A stretch of DNA of 64,000 nucleotides from Bin87 sp965203855. GTDB taxonomy: Bacteria; Chloroflexota; Dehalococcoidia; Lucifugimonadales; UBA3495. The stretch spans positions 496,001-560,000 of the forward strand of contig CBDBDN010000008.1 in the NCBI GenBank assembly GCA_965203855.1. The letters run 5' to 3'. Under the pieces are notes generated by a model. That model did not search any database. It was not told the DNA's origin and saw only the letters and a program-made list of their open reading frames with translations. The position numbers were made by a program, and so were the translations under genes. Each line of letters opens with the position of its first letter. Positions within the stretch are counted from its first letter, which is position 1. Shown piece by piece: positions 22,860 to 31,480 of this stretch.

Positions 22860-25682
22860 ATGAATACATTGCTCTTGCTGCTGCGGCGTCTGCTGCCGGC
22901 GGCGCTGCTGGTTGTCATCCCGGCGCTGCTCTATCTGCCGGCGCTTTACTACTCGCTGGATACGCCTTTCGCCCTGGTTGACGACTACACCGACCGGAGA
23001 TTCTACCGGAACTACGGCAGTTGGGAGAGTATCCCCCTGCTGCTGGAACGGCACATTCTGGGTACGCGCGACCACCGCTACCGTCCGTTCTGGGCGGCGT
23101 ACACGCCGGCCGCCTGGTATGTCTATGGCGAGCGCCCGTGGCTGCATCATCTGGGGCGGTGGGCGTTTCATTTCGGCGCTGCGCTGATGTTTGCGGCGGC
23201 CTTTCGCTGCATAGCGAACATATGTACGGGGGGGGGGGGTAAAACTGATGGAGCGTCCGGCCCGCCTGCTCCGAATGCCTTGGTTACGCTGCCCCCGCTG
23301 GCTCTGCTGGCGTACTGCTGGCTCTTTTTCCCCAATGTGCCGGCGGCGCGCCTAACCAACCTGGAAGTCTATACCGTTTTCTTTCTGGGCTTGTGCAGCT
23401 GGATGGCCGCGCTGCTGCTTACGGGCGACTGCAACAGCGACGGCAGCGGCGGCAATGGCAACGGCAACGGCAAACGGAGCCGATGGACGCGGCGGCTGCA
23501 ATACGGCCTGTTCACCGCCGGCTTTGTTGGACTGCTCGCCGCCAAAGAGGTCAACATTGCGCCGGCGCTGTGGCTGATAACAGCATACTGCGCCGCGCTG
23601 CTGATACGCTGGAATGACAGCGGGCCAAGCGCGCTGAGCGGCGTTCCCTTGGCCGTCATATTCCTGCTCGTCTTGGATCAGGTTTATGATGCGACGCGGC
23701 ACACCGGAGTCGGCTACGGCGTATCGCTAACTGCGGCGCAGTTCCGAGACAATGCCCAGGATATAATATCCGGGCTGTTTATGCTGGAAACTTCGCCAAT
23801 CGTCAGCGCCGGCTTTGCCATTCTGGCGGCGGCATTGCTGATTATACTTGCCGTCAGAGTTGTTACCCGGCAGTTTGACAATCGCACGCTCTTTATGCTG
23901 TTCCTGCTGGGGCTGTTTGCGAGTATATTCGCAATTCTCTGCGCCTCGTATGATGTTGCGCTCCGCTACTGGTACACGCTGATACCGATTTTCGCCATTC
24001 TGCTGGCATTCGCCGCCCAAATCCTGCTGGAACTAATCCATTGCCGCTGGCGCCGATTACTGCCGGCAGCGGCGGCGGCAGTAATCGGATTTATCCTATT
24101 TTTCGCAGCGGCCAATTACTATAATTTTCTGTTGCAGACTACTATTCAGCACAGCGCGCGGCATAGCGATGCGCGGGTAATCAGCGAAATCAGCCGGCTG
24201 CTGGACCACGGCAAATATGTCCAGGTTAATCCTAATGACATGGAGTATGAGCCAGTATGGACGCTGGCAAACTACTTTGAGGGTTTGACGCAAGACGCCG
24301 GCCGCTACGGGTATCGGCTGCACACCGCGCCGCCGGCGGCCCCGGCATCGGAACACTACATTGTTGACTTCTACCAACGCGATTATCCGATGGCAACGCA
24401 TCAGGATATAGCCGGCCGGGAGGATTACCCGATACTAGCGCACGCCCAACGGATTGCCGGCGCTTTGCAATTTCAGGCCGACGCGCCGTATCGCTGGAAT
24501 GACGCCGGCGCCCACTATCCGCACCATTATCGCTGGATAATCTACAACGGGCCGACCGATGCGCGCGCCTGGCTGGAGCAGCTCTTGCCGCAAGCCGGCC
24601 CGCCCATTATCCGCTCCGACTGGAATGTCCATCGCAGGGGGCGCAATCTAACCTATATCAAGGAAAAGTGTACCCCGGCGGATACGAAAGCGACGTTCCT
24701 GCTGCATATCATCCCCGCCGATCCTGCCGACTTGCCGCCCGAGCGGCAGCGCTATGGTTATGACGCCCGGGATTTTCGCTTTGACCAAGCCGGCGCAATG
24801 GGCGACGGGGTATGCGCCGCCATCGCCCGGCTGCCTGACGACTATCCAGTTGCCGGCATCCGCGCCGGGCAATACTCGCCGGACGCCGGCGTAATCTGGG
24901 AATCCGCGGCCGCTATAGACACTTGGGAGCTCTACGCCGCCCGCCCCTATCTGCAACGCTTGCACGCCAGGGCCGGCGCACCGATTATCCGCACGGACTG
25001 GCAAGTGTATCGCAGTGGACGCCGGCTGACTTACCTCAAAGAGCAGTGTTCCCCGGCGGATGCGGCCACGCCGTTTATGCTGCAAGTTATTCCCGCCGAT
25101 GCGGGCGCCGCCGGCTTGCCGGCCTGGTGGCGTCCCCACGATTTCGGCAACCCGCACTTCAGCATTGCTGCGGATGGCGCAGCGGCGGACGGAACTTGCG
25201 CCGTCCTTGTCCGCTTGCCCGACTACCCGGTTGCCGCCATCCGCACCGGGCAATACGCCCCCGACGGCGGCGCAATGTGGCAAGCGCAGGTTAGCATTGC
25301 TCCGGCATCGGTAGGCGATGCGGGTTACTGGCTGCGGCGTCTGCTGGACCAAGCCGGCCCGCCGATTATCCGCTCCAACTGGAATGTCCACTACAACGGG
25401 CGTAATCTGACCTACATCAAGGAGAATTGTTCCCCGTCGGATACGGAAGCGCCGTTCCTGCTGCACATCATCCCCGCCGACCCTGCGGACTTGCCGTCCG
25501 AGCGGCGGCGCTACGGGTTTGACGCCCGGGATTTCAACTTTGACCAGGCCGGCGCGATGGCCGACGGGGTTTGCGCCGTACTGGCGCGGTTGCCGAACTA
25601 TCCCATTGCCAGCATCAGCGCCGGGCAATACTCCCCGGACGCCGGCGTAATCTGGCAAGCAGCAATCGGGCTGTCCGAATAA
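22860..25682 (+). CDS. large GT-C-like membrane protein with three C-terminal repeat modules and a G12 tract
   Basis: A 940-residue protein distantly related to the tandem copies at 3.3-9.8 kb. The first helix (PAALLVVIPALLYLPALYY) leads into a loop with VDDYTDRRFYRNYG, whose acidic pair sits where GT-C transferases keep the catalytic acid (inference). About ten helices follow up to residue 425, then a soluble region. From about residue 582 a module of roughly 105 residues occurs three times (starting PIIRSDWNV near 582, PIIRTDWQV near 708, PIIRSNWNV near 835). Each ends with RxGQYxPDxGxxW. The same module ends each tandem copy once. A run of 12 G (residues 123-127) is in frame. Start may be TTG 22854. 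Confidence 0.75.
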   Translation: MNTLLLLLRRLLPAALLVVIPALLYLPALYYSLDTPFALVDDYTDRRFYRNYGSWESIPLLLERHILGTRDHRYRPFWAAYTPAAWYVYGERPWLHHLGRWAFHFGAALMFAAAFRCIANICTGGGGKTDGASGPPAPNALVTLPPLALLAYCWLFFPNVPAARLTNLEVYTVFFLGLCSWMAALLLTGDCNSDGSGGNGNGNGKRSRWTRRLQYGLFTAGFVGLLAAKEVNIAPALWLITAYCAALLIRWNDSGPSALSGVPLAVIFLLVLDQVYDATRHTGVGYGVSLTAAQFRDNAQDIISGLFMLETSPIVSAGFAILAAALLIILAVRVVTRQFDNRTLFMLFLLGLFASIFAILCASYDVALRYWYTLIPIFAILLAFAAQILLELIHCRWRRLLPAAAAAVIGFILFFAAANYYNFLLQTTIQHSARHSDARVISEISRLLDHGKYVQVNPNDMEYEPVWTLANYFEGLTQDAGRYGYRLHTAPPAAPASEHYIVDFYQRDYPMATHQDIAGREDYPILAHAQRIAGALQFQADAPYRWNDAGAHYPHHYRWIIYNGPTDARAWLEQLLPQAGPPIIRSDWNVHRRGRNLTYIKEKCTPADTKATFLLHIIPADPADLPPERQRYGYDARDFRFDQAGAMGDGVCAAIARLPDDYPVAGIRAGQYSPDAGVIWESAAAIDTWELYAARPYLQRLHARAGAPIIRTDWQVYRSGRRLTYLKEQCSPADAATPFMLQVIPADAGAAGLPAWWRPHDFGNPHFSIAADGAAADGTCAVLVRLPDYPVAAIRTGQYAPDGGAMWQAQVSIAPASVGDAGYWLRRLLDQAGPPIIRSNWNVHYNGRNLTYIKENCSPSDTEAPFLLHIIPADPADLPSERRRYGFDARDFNFDQAGAMADGVCAVLARLPNYPIASISAGQYSPDAGVIWQAAIGLSE
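23228..23239 (+). repeat. homopolymer run of 12 G inside the fourth GT-C-like gene
   Basis: Encodes four glycines after ANICT, in a loop of the membrane domain. In this sequence it keeps the frame; gain or loss of one G would truncate the protein near residue 130. Nearby 23436-23475 is a second low-complexity stretch of GGCAAC-like hexamers encoding Gly-Asn repeats. Confidence 0.92.
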
Positions 25683-25721
25683 ACGGCCGGGACGCCGCCG
25701 GCATTGGCGCAATCCGCAGCG

Positions 25722-26606
25722 TTATGGCTCCGGATCAGCTGCCGCCGCGGCGGCTTGCGCCGCCGCCTTGTCCTCTCGCTTGTTTTCCAGATAGCAAACG
25801 CTCTTTTGCTGGTCGCCCGGGTTTTCGCGCGCCTGCTGATAGGCTTCCATAAAGTTGGAGGTCAGGATGCCGGCGGGCAAGGCGAACAGGCCAATCCCCA
25901 GCAAGGCGATAAACCCGGCGATAACCCGCCCCGCCAGCGTCCCCGGCACTACTTCCAGCGACGGCAGCGTCGTCAGCACTACTACCGACGCCCACAGCGA
26001 TTCGCCAATGGTGCCGAACTGGTCATGGTTGCCGCCGGGTAGGTTGGATTCAGCATAATTCATCAGATAGCCGGCGGCCAGCCAGAACACGCCCAAAGTA
26101 ACCAGCACGCTGATTAGCTGGCTGGCCGAGCGCAGCATCACCCGCCCCATCAGCCGCATCGCCGGAAAGCGCCGCCCGGTCATGATCAGCCGCGAAATGA
26201 GCCGAAAGATGGGTAGCACTTCTATTTCACCGAATATAATCATCACCGCCAGCGTAGGCCAGATGGCGATGAAGTCAATGATGGCGGCGGCGTTGGTAGT
26301 GGCGTAGCGCAGCCGCCCCTTGAAACCGCCCTGACGATAATTCCGGTGCCAGACGATGCACCAGAGGCGAATGACATACTCGGCGGCAAACACGCTGACG
26401 AAAATCAGCTCCAGGCTGGCGTTGCCCGCCGCCAGGTTGACCGCGCTGAACAGCACCAGGCCAAAGATGAAAAAGTCCACAATGCGGGCCGCCCTGGAGC
26501 TGTCGGCCTCCAGCACATGAAAGACGGCGTGCTGCAAACGGGCATAAAGGCTGCCCGTCGGATACCGACATTGCAGCAGAGAGAATTTGCCGGTACGGAC
26601 GGCCAT
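25722..26606 (-). CDS. voltage-gated-type ion channel with non-canonical selectivity filter
   Basis: A 294-residue protein with the six-helix plan of bacterial Kv-like channels. S1-S3 helices (VDFFIFGLVLFSAVNLA, then AAEYVIRLW) are followed by an S4-like arginine helix (LPIFRLISRLIMTGRRFPAMRLMGRVML). S5 is TLGVFWLAAGYLM. A pore helix with ESLWASVVVLTT and S6 (RVIAGFIALLGIGLFALPAGILTSNF) come next, and a charged C-terminal tail ends the protein. The pore region aligns well with potassium channels, but where they have TVGYGD this protein has TLPSLE. Ion selectivity therefore cannot be assumed to be potassium. The tail is Ala-rich and low-complexity. It lies 50 bases downstream of the methyltransferase gene. 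Confidence 0.83.
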   Translation of the reverse strand: MAVRTGKFSLLQCRYPTGSLYARLQHAVFHVLEADSSRAARIVDFFIFGLVLFSAVNLAAGNASLELIFVSVFAAEYVIRLWCIVWHRNYRQGGFKGRLRYATTNAAAIIDFIAIWPTLAVMIIFGEIEVLPIFRLISRLIMTGRRFPAMRLMGRVMLRSASQLISVLVTLGVFWLAAGYLMNYAESNLPGGNHDQFGTIGESLWASVVVLTTLPSLEVVPGTLAGRVIAGFIALLGIGLFALPAGILTSNFMEAYQQARENPGDQQKSVCYLENKREDKAAAQAAAAAADPEP

Positions 26607-26656
26607 AAGCGTTGATGCCTAATCTGAACCCGATGCCCAGCCGCCGGGCAAGGCTC

Positions 26657-27931
26657 TTACCGGCGGATGCCCTCGCTGACCAGGACGGCCAGGAATTCCT
26701 CTTGGGTGCGCGTGCTTTTCTTGGAATTGCACGCTTGGCACAGCAGTTGCAGGTTGCTGTCGGTATCGGCGCCGCCCCGCGCGCGGGCCACAATATGATC
26801 CAGCGTCAGGTTGCGGAGCCGGAAATGCAAGTCGCAGCCGTTGCAGAAACCCTCCTGCTTGCCATACAGAATGCGCCGGATGTCCCGGCTGGGCGGCGGT
26901 GGGATGGGCGGCGCGTGCAGCGACGGCGGCAGGATACCCGCGCCATCATCAGTGCGCGCCGGAATGTCGGTGCGGTGCGTAACTTCCCAGTCGGTAAGGG
27001 TCGGAGCCGCGTCGGAGCCGACGCGCACTTCTTGCGCCAGCCGCGTTTTGGTTAGTTCCAGGGCGCGCGGCGCAATGTCAATGCCGGCCCATTCCCGTTC
27101 CAGCCTTTCGGCGGCAATGCAGGCGGTAGCGCAGCCGCAGAAGGGGTCAAGTATCAGGTTGCCGGGGTTGGAACTGGCCTTGACGATGCGCTCCAGCAGC
27201 GCCAGCGGTTTCTGGGTAGGATAGCCGGTTCGCTCCCGTCCGTAAGGTCGTGGTATGTCGTTCCACCAGTCCTCAACTATTTTGCCGTTGGGGTTGCGGG
27301 TATAAGTGCGGCCGGGAGCTCGGGTGTCGTCGCCGGCAAAGACGGTAGCGGCATAATTGGAAGCATACGGCACCCGGACGGCCTCGCTGTTGAATATGCG
27401 CGTCTCGCTTTTGGAGTACCGCAGTATGATGTCGTGTTTGCGCGGAAAGTCATATCTTGGAATGCCGCCGCCAGCGTAACTCCAGACTATTTCATTGCGA
27501 AAGGACTCCGGCCCGAACACGGCGTCCATCATCCCTTTGATGTAATGGCTGGCCGTTGGGTCGCAGTGGAGATAGACGCTGCCGGTAGGCTTGAGTAGCC
27601 GATGGATTTCCAGCAGCCGGATGCCCATAACGGTGAGATAGGCCGTCATCGCCGGGCCGCTGGTGTAGCGCGCGGCGGTGATGATGGCGTGCAGCCCGTA
27701 GTTGACGCTTTTCAGCTCCTCAACCTGCACCTCTTTGATGTCGTCCAGCGTCCAGATGTCCTTGAAGCCGGCGCCCTCCGCCGGGCTGCCGATAGGCGCC
27801 GCATAGTTCCGGTTGGAATTGAACGGCGGATCCAGGTAAATCAGATCTACCGACTCGCTGTTGATGCCCCGCATAATCGGCAGGTTGTCGCCGGTAAAGA
27901 TCGTGCGGTTGGCGATGTTGGAGGCGTTCAT
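26657..27931 (-). CDS. DNA methyltransferase with C-terminal HNH nuclease domain
   Basis: A 424-residue fusion. The N-terminal 310 residues are a beta-type N4-cytosine/N6-adenine methyltransferase: catalytic motif DPPF at 34-37 (LIYLDPPFNSN), then GSVYLHCDPTASHYIK, target-region residues, YPTQKP, and the SAM motif DPFCGCATACIAAE. After a proline-rich linker (PPIPPPPSRD), residues about 360-415 form an HNH domain: CNGCDLHF, LTLDHIVARARGGADTDSN, LLCQACNSKKS. The His of LDHI and the Asn of DSNLQ and NSKKS fit the H-N-H pattern, with two CxxC pairs for zinc. One polypeptide could thus modify and cut DNA. No specificity subunit or separate restriction gene is adjacent. Confidence 0.9.
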   Translation of the reverse strand: MNASNIANRTIFTGDNLPIMRGINSESVDLIYLDPPFNSNRNYAAPIGSPAEGAGFKDIWTLDDIKEVQVEELKSVNYGLHAIITAARYTSGPAMTAYLTVMGIRLLEIHRLLKPTGSVYLHCDPTASHYIKGMMDAVFGPESFRNEIVWSYAGGGIPRYDFPRKHDIILRYSKSETRIFNSEAVRVPYASNYAATVFAGDDTRAPGRTYTRNPNGKIVEDWWNDIPRPYGRERTGYPTQKPLALLERIVKASSNPGNLILDPFCGCATACIAAERLEREWAGIDIAPRALELTKTRLAQEVRVGSDAAPTLTDWEVTHRTDIPARTDDGAGILPPSLHAPPIPPPPSRDIRRILYGKQEGFCNGCDLHFRLRNLTLDHIVARARGGADTDSNLQLLCQACNSKKSTRTQEEFLAVLVSEGIRR

Positions 27932-28080
27932 ATCAAAGCATCAGGCGGAGCGATGTAGCAGGACGGGAAATGAAAACACGGACCAGGCGCCGGCGGCTTA
28001 TTATCGCATTGCGCTGCCGCCGGCGGTCAAGCCGGCCATCGCCCCCCGTCCGGCGACCCCATCCGATTCAGGCGCGGCGG

Positions 28081-28827
28081 CTACATCGCCGTCCGTCCGC
28101 CGTCAATGACCAGTTCGCTGCCCGTCATAAATGACGCCTCGTCCGAGGCCAGAAACAGCACGCCGTAGGCGATGTCGTCGGCCTGCCCCAGTCGGCCCAG
28201 CGGAGTGCGGTTCAGACGGTCGGCGCGCCCGCCGGCGGCCAGCAGGTCGGCAGTCATATCGGTTTCAATGGTGCCGGGATGGACGCTGTTGCAGCGGATG
28301 CCGTCGGCGGCGTGCTGCACGGCGGTGGACTTGGTGAACAGCCGCACCGCGCCCTTGGAAGCGGTGTAGGCCGAGGATATATGATTGCCCACCAGCCCGG
28401 CAACGCTGGATATGTTGACGATGGCGCCGCCGCCGTTGCGCCGCAGTTCGGGGATGGCCGCTTTGGTGCCCAGGAATACGCCCTTGGCGTTGACGGACAT
28501 CGTAACATCCCAGTTTTCGTTGGAAGTATTCTCCACCGTTTCGGGCATATAGACGCCGGCGTTGTTGACGAGAATGTCCAGCTTGCCGAACCGGGCTACG
28601 GCGGCGGCGATACCGTCCTGCCAGGACTGTTCGTCGGTAACATCCAGATGGACGAACAGGCACTCGCCGCCCAGTTCGTTGATTTCGGCCTCAACCTGGC
28701 GGCCCAGCTCGTCGCGCAGGTCGCCGATGACGACTTGGCAGCCCTCGCGGGCAAACAGGCGGGCTTCGGCGGCGCCCATCCCGCGCGCGCCGCCGCTGAT
28801 AAAAGCGACTTTGTTTTCCAGACGCAT
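28081..28827 (-). CDS. SDR family oxidoreductase (subgroup 1)
   Basis: A 248-residue classical SDR starting at ATG 28827, with GAGG nine bases upstream. Glycine motif SGGARGMG, LDILVNNAGVY, catalytic serine in VNISSVAGL, YTASKGAV for Tyr-Lys, and the NSVHPGTIETDM loop are visible, ending in GSELVIDGG. The Asp after the second strand (IGDLRDELG) suggests NAD preference. It is closely related to the SDRs at 30505 and 41365, all sharing GVFLGTKA, GAVRLFTKSTA and FLASDEASFMTG-like segments. It is the last gene of an SDR/Uma2/Uma2/SDR block. The substrate is unknown; expanded SDR sets in such lineages are usually linked to diverse alcohol or steroid-like oxidations. Confidence 0.92.
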   Translation of the reverse strand: MRLENKVAFISGGARGMGAAEARLFAREGCQVVIGDLRDELGRQVEAEINELGGECLFVHLDVTDEQSWQDGIAAAVARFGKLDILVNNAGVYMPETVENTSNENWDVTMSVNAKGVFLGTKAAIPELRRNGGGAIVNISSVAGLVGNHISSAYTASKGAVRLFTKSTAVQHAADGIRCNSVHPGTIETDMTADLLAAGGRADRLNRTPLGRLGQADDIAYGVLFLASDEASFMTGSELVIDGGRTAM

Positions 28828-28853
28828 AATGCAATACCTCGCTTTGATTGGCT

Positions 28854-29573
28854 TTACGATTGTTGCTGTTGCAATCGCCGTAGCTGCGCGCGCAACCGGG
28901 CGTTTTCGGCCTCGGCTGCCCGGAGCGCATCCGCAGTTTCCTGGTGAGTACGCAGCCATTCTCCCGTCGCCGGGTCATACAAGCGCAGCTCCAAACCCGG
29001 CATCACGCATATGTCCAACCCGAACACTGCGCTATGACGGCGCAGTACTCCGGCGGCGTCAACAGATGCCGGCAATTCCCGATATGCGCCATCCACCAAT
29101 CGCTCCCCCACCAGCGCCGGCGTGAACAGCTCCCCCGTCGGGTCAAACCGCCAGTATTCCCTTACTCCCATCTCCGCATAAATCGCCCGCTTTTCGTCCC
29201 GATCCCGCCGCCAGGTGCTGTGCGACGCTATCTCCATCACAAAATCCGGCGCCTTCCCCTCCCGCCATACCAGCCAGTTGTCGCGCGGATGATTCCCGCG
29301 CGCCCCGAACACCGCATACACATCCGGCGCTACCCGCACATCCGCGCGGTTCATCCGGTAGTAAATCAGCATATCCCCGGCGATATAGACATCATCCCGC
29401 CCCTGATAGCGTACCCGCAATGCGGACACCGTATCGGTGAGGGGAATGTACTGCAAATCGGTTTCCGCCATAGGCTCACCGTCCGACGAGGGGTAGTCAA
29501 TGGAGCGGTCATCAACCGCCTCCGCATCGTAAGGGAAAGGCGCAACGGCCGGCTTTGCGATGTTAGTGACCAT
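28854..29573 (-). CDS. Uma2 family endonuclease, duplicate 1
   Basis: A 239-residue Uma2-type PD-(D/E)XK protein: VRVAPDVYAVFG, APDFVMEIASHSTWRRDRDEKR, AEMGVREYWRFDPTGE. A C-terminal charged helix follows (ADALRAAEAENARLRAQLRRLQ). The start at 29573 has GGGAG seven bases upstream; the frame stays open for 89 codons further, but that stretch is non-coding duplicate leader. For about 210 residues it is identical to the gene at 29659, and the DNA differs only at scattered bases, so the duplication is recent. Only the C-terminal helices differ in length. Confidence 0.85.
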   Translation of the reverse strand: MVTNIAKPAVAPFPYDAEAVDDRSIDYPSSDGEPMAETDLQYIPLTDTVSALRVRYQGRDDVYIAGDMLIYYRMNRADVRVAPDVYAVFGARGNHPRDNWLVWREGKAPDFVMEIASHSTWRRDRDEKRAIYAEMGVREYWRFDPTGELFTPALVGERLVDGAYRELPASVDAAGVLRRHSAVFGLDICVMPGLELRLYDPATGEWLRTHQETADALRAAEAENARLRAQLRRLQQQQS

Positions 29574-29625
29574 AGTTTGCTCCCGGCTGAACTGGGATAT
29601 TTTCTGCTCTGCGGTACTGCCTGCC
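28925..29625. repeat. recent tandem duplication, first copy (second at about 29785-30487)
   Basis: A block of about 700 bases covering most of a Uma2 gene and its leader occurs twice, 862 bases apart, with only a few differences (for example TTCCTGGTGAGT versus TTCTTGATGGGT at 28936 and 29798). Boundaries are approximate and read by eye. Confidence 0.8.
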
Positions 29626-29658
29626 GCCGGCGCGGCATCGGGCAGTCGGTTAGTAACG

Positions 29659-30435
29659 TTACTGCCGCCGCAATTGCCGCAGCTGCGCGCGCAGCCGGTC
29701 ATTTTCGGCTTCGGCAACCCGGCGGGCGGCGGCCTCGGCGCGGCGGGCCGTCTCCGCTTCCCGCCGCGCCGTTTCTGACGACCGCAGCGCATCCGCAGTT
29801 TCTTGATGGGTACGCAGCCATTCTCCCGTCGCCGGGTCATACAAGCGCAGCTCCAAACCCGGCATCACGCATATGTCCAACCCGAACACTGCGCTATGAC
29901 GGCGCAGTACTCCGGCGGCGTCAACAGATGCCGGCAATTCCCGATATGCGCCATCCACCAATCGCTCCCCCACCAGCGCCGGCGTGAACAGCTCCCCCGT
30001 CGGGTCAAACCGCCAGTATTCCCTTACTCCCATCTCCGCATAAATCGCCCGCTTTTCGTCCCGATCCCGCCGCCAGGTGCTGTGCGACGCTATCTCCATC
30101 ACAAAATCCGGCGCCTTCCCCTCCCGCCATACCAGCCAGTTGTCGCGCGGATGATTCCCGCGCGCCCCGAACACCGCATACACATCCGGCGCTACCCGCA
30201 CATCCGCGCGGTTCATCCGGTAGTAAATCAGCATATCCCCGGCGATATAGACATCATCCCGCCCCTGATAGCGTACCCGCAATGCGGACACCGTATCGGT
30301 GAGGGGAATGTACTGCAAATCGGTTTCCGCCATAGGCTCACCGTCCGACGAGGGGTAGTCAATGGAGCGGTCATCAACCGCCTCCGCATCGTAAGGGAAA
30401 GGCGCAACGGCCGGCTTTGCGATGTTAGTGACCAT
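29659..30435 (-). CDS. Uma2 family endonuclease, duplicate 2
   Basis: A 258-residue twin of the gene at 28854, offset by 862 bases. Core motifs are the same (VAPDVYAVFG, FVMEIASHSTWRRD). The C-terminal helix is about 20 residues longer, made of ETARREAETARRAEAAARR repeats, which are typical of coiled tails in this family. ATG 30435 has the same leader (GTTTGCTCCCGG on the other strand) as its twin. It lies between the twin and the SDR gene at 30505 in one minus-strand run with gaps of 70-85 bases. Whether both copies are active is unknown. Confidence 0.85.
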   Translation of the reverse strand: MVTNIAKPAVAPFPYDAEAVDDRSIDYPSSDGEPMAETDLQYIPLTDTVSALRVRYQGRDDVYIAGDMLIYYRMNRADVRVAPDVYAVFGARGNHPRDNWLVWREGKAPDFVMEIASHSTWRRDRDEKRAIYAEMGVREYWRFDPTGELFTPALVGERLVDGAYRELPASVDAAGVLRRHSAVFGLDICVMPGLELRLYDPATGEWLRTHQETADALRSSETARREAETARRAEAAARRVAEAENDRLRAQLRQLRRQ

Positions 30436-30504
30436 AGTTTGCTCCCGGTTGAACTGGGATGTTCTCTGCTCTGCTGCGTGGATGGTAGTATGCATCAGGC
30501 AATG

Positions 30505-31257
30505 CTACTGCGCGAACAGGCCGCCGTCGATGACCAGTTCGCTGCCCGTCATAAAAGAGGATTCGTCGGAGGCCAGGAACAGGACACCCCAGGCTACATC
30601 CTCGGCGACGCCGATGCGTCCGATGGGCGTGCGGTCGAGCGCGGCTTGCCGGGCGGCGTCATCCCGCAGCAGGTTGGGCGTGGTCATCGGCGTTTCAATG
30701 ATGCCGGGATGCACGCTGTTGCAGCGGATGCCCTCAGCGGCGTACTGGACGGCGGTGGACTTGGTGAACAGGCGCACCGCGCCTTTAGTGGCGCCGTAGG
30801 CCGGGGCGCGCCAGCTGCCAATCAGCCCGGCCACGCTGGATATGTTGACGATGGCGCCGCCGCCGGCGCGCCGCATTTCGGGAATGACGGCTTTCGTACC
30901 CAGAAACACCCCTTTGGAATTGATGTCAAAGATATTGTCCCACAGCTCCTCGGTCGTATCCTCAATGCCAACCTGTCGGTAGATGCCAGCGTTGTTGACC
31001 AGGATGTCCAGCTTGCCAAACCGGGATACGGCCGCGTTGATGGCGGCGTTCCAGTCGGATTCGCTGGTAACATCCAGGCGGACGAATAGGCATTCGCCGC
31101 CGGTTTCATTGATTTCGGCCTCCAACTGACGCCCTGCGTCCTCCAAGACGTCGGCGATGACTACCTTGCAGCCTTCGCGGGCGAACAGGCGGGCTTCGGC
31201 GGCGCCCTGCCCGCGCGCGCCGCCGCTAATCAGAGCGACTTTGTTTTCCAAACGCAT
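30505..31257 (-). CDS. SDR family oxidoreductase (subgroup 1)
   Basis: A 250-residue classical SDR starting MRLENKVALISGGARGQG. Features: Asp after the second strand (IADVLEDAG), LDILVNNAGIY, VNISSVAGLIG, YGATKGAV for Tyr-Lys, NSVHPGIIETPM and GSELVIDGG. It shares long identical segments with the SDR at 28081 but has diverged much more than the Uma2 pair between them. The SDR duplication is therefore older than the Uma2 duplication. It is the first gene of the minus-strand block. A GAGG sequence about ten bases before ATG supports the start. Confidence 0.92.
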   Translation of the reverse strand: MRLENKVALISGGARGQGAAEARLFAREGCKVVIADVLEDAGRQLEAEINETGGECLFVRLDVTSESDWNAAINAAVSRFGKLDILVNNAGIYRQVGIEDTTEELWDNIFDINSKGVFLGTKAVIPEMRRAGGGAIVNISSVAGLIGSWRAPAYGATKGAVRLFTKSTAVQYAAEGIRCNSVHPGIIETPMTTPNLLRDDAARQAALDRTPIGRIGVAEDVAWGVLFLASDESSFMTGSELVIDGGLFAQ

Positions 31258-31466
31258 AGCAGCACCTCAAATGCCAAATAACTCCGTCCGCGCCGGCGAT
31301 GTTGATATTAGACCAGGACGGCTGGCTGAATTGTACCCGTTTTGCAGGCATCCGGCGCACGATGCCGACAGAGGGTTTTAGACGGCGGGGCCGGTTCGGT
31401 TCCGCATTATACGCCGGAACGGGATTATATGCCGGCGCAGCAAGCGGCGGCAGCGGGTAAATCTGC

Positions 31467-31472
31467 GATAAT
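31467..31472 (+). promoter_or_regulatory. -10-like box GATAAT just before the thioredoxin-like gene
   Basis: GATAAT ends eight bases before ATG 31481. If it is the -10 box, transcription would begin almost at the start codon and the message would be leaderless. Alternatively the real start is ATG 31574. No clear -35. Confidence 0.35.
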
Positions 31473-31480
31473 ATAAGACA

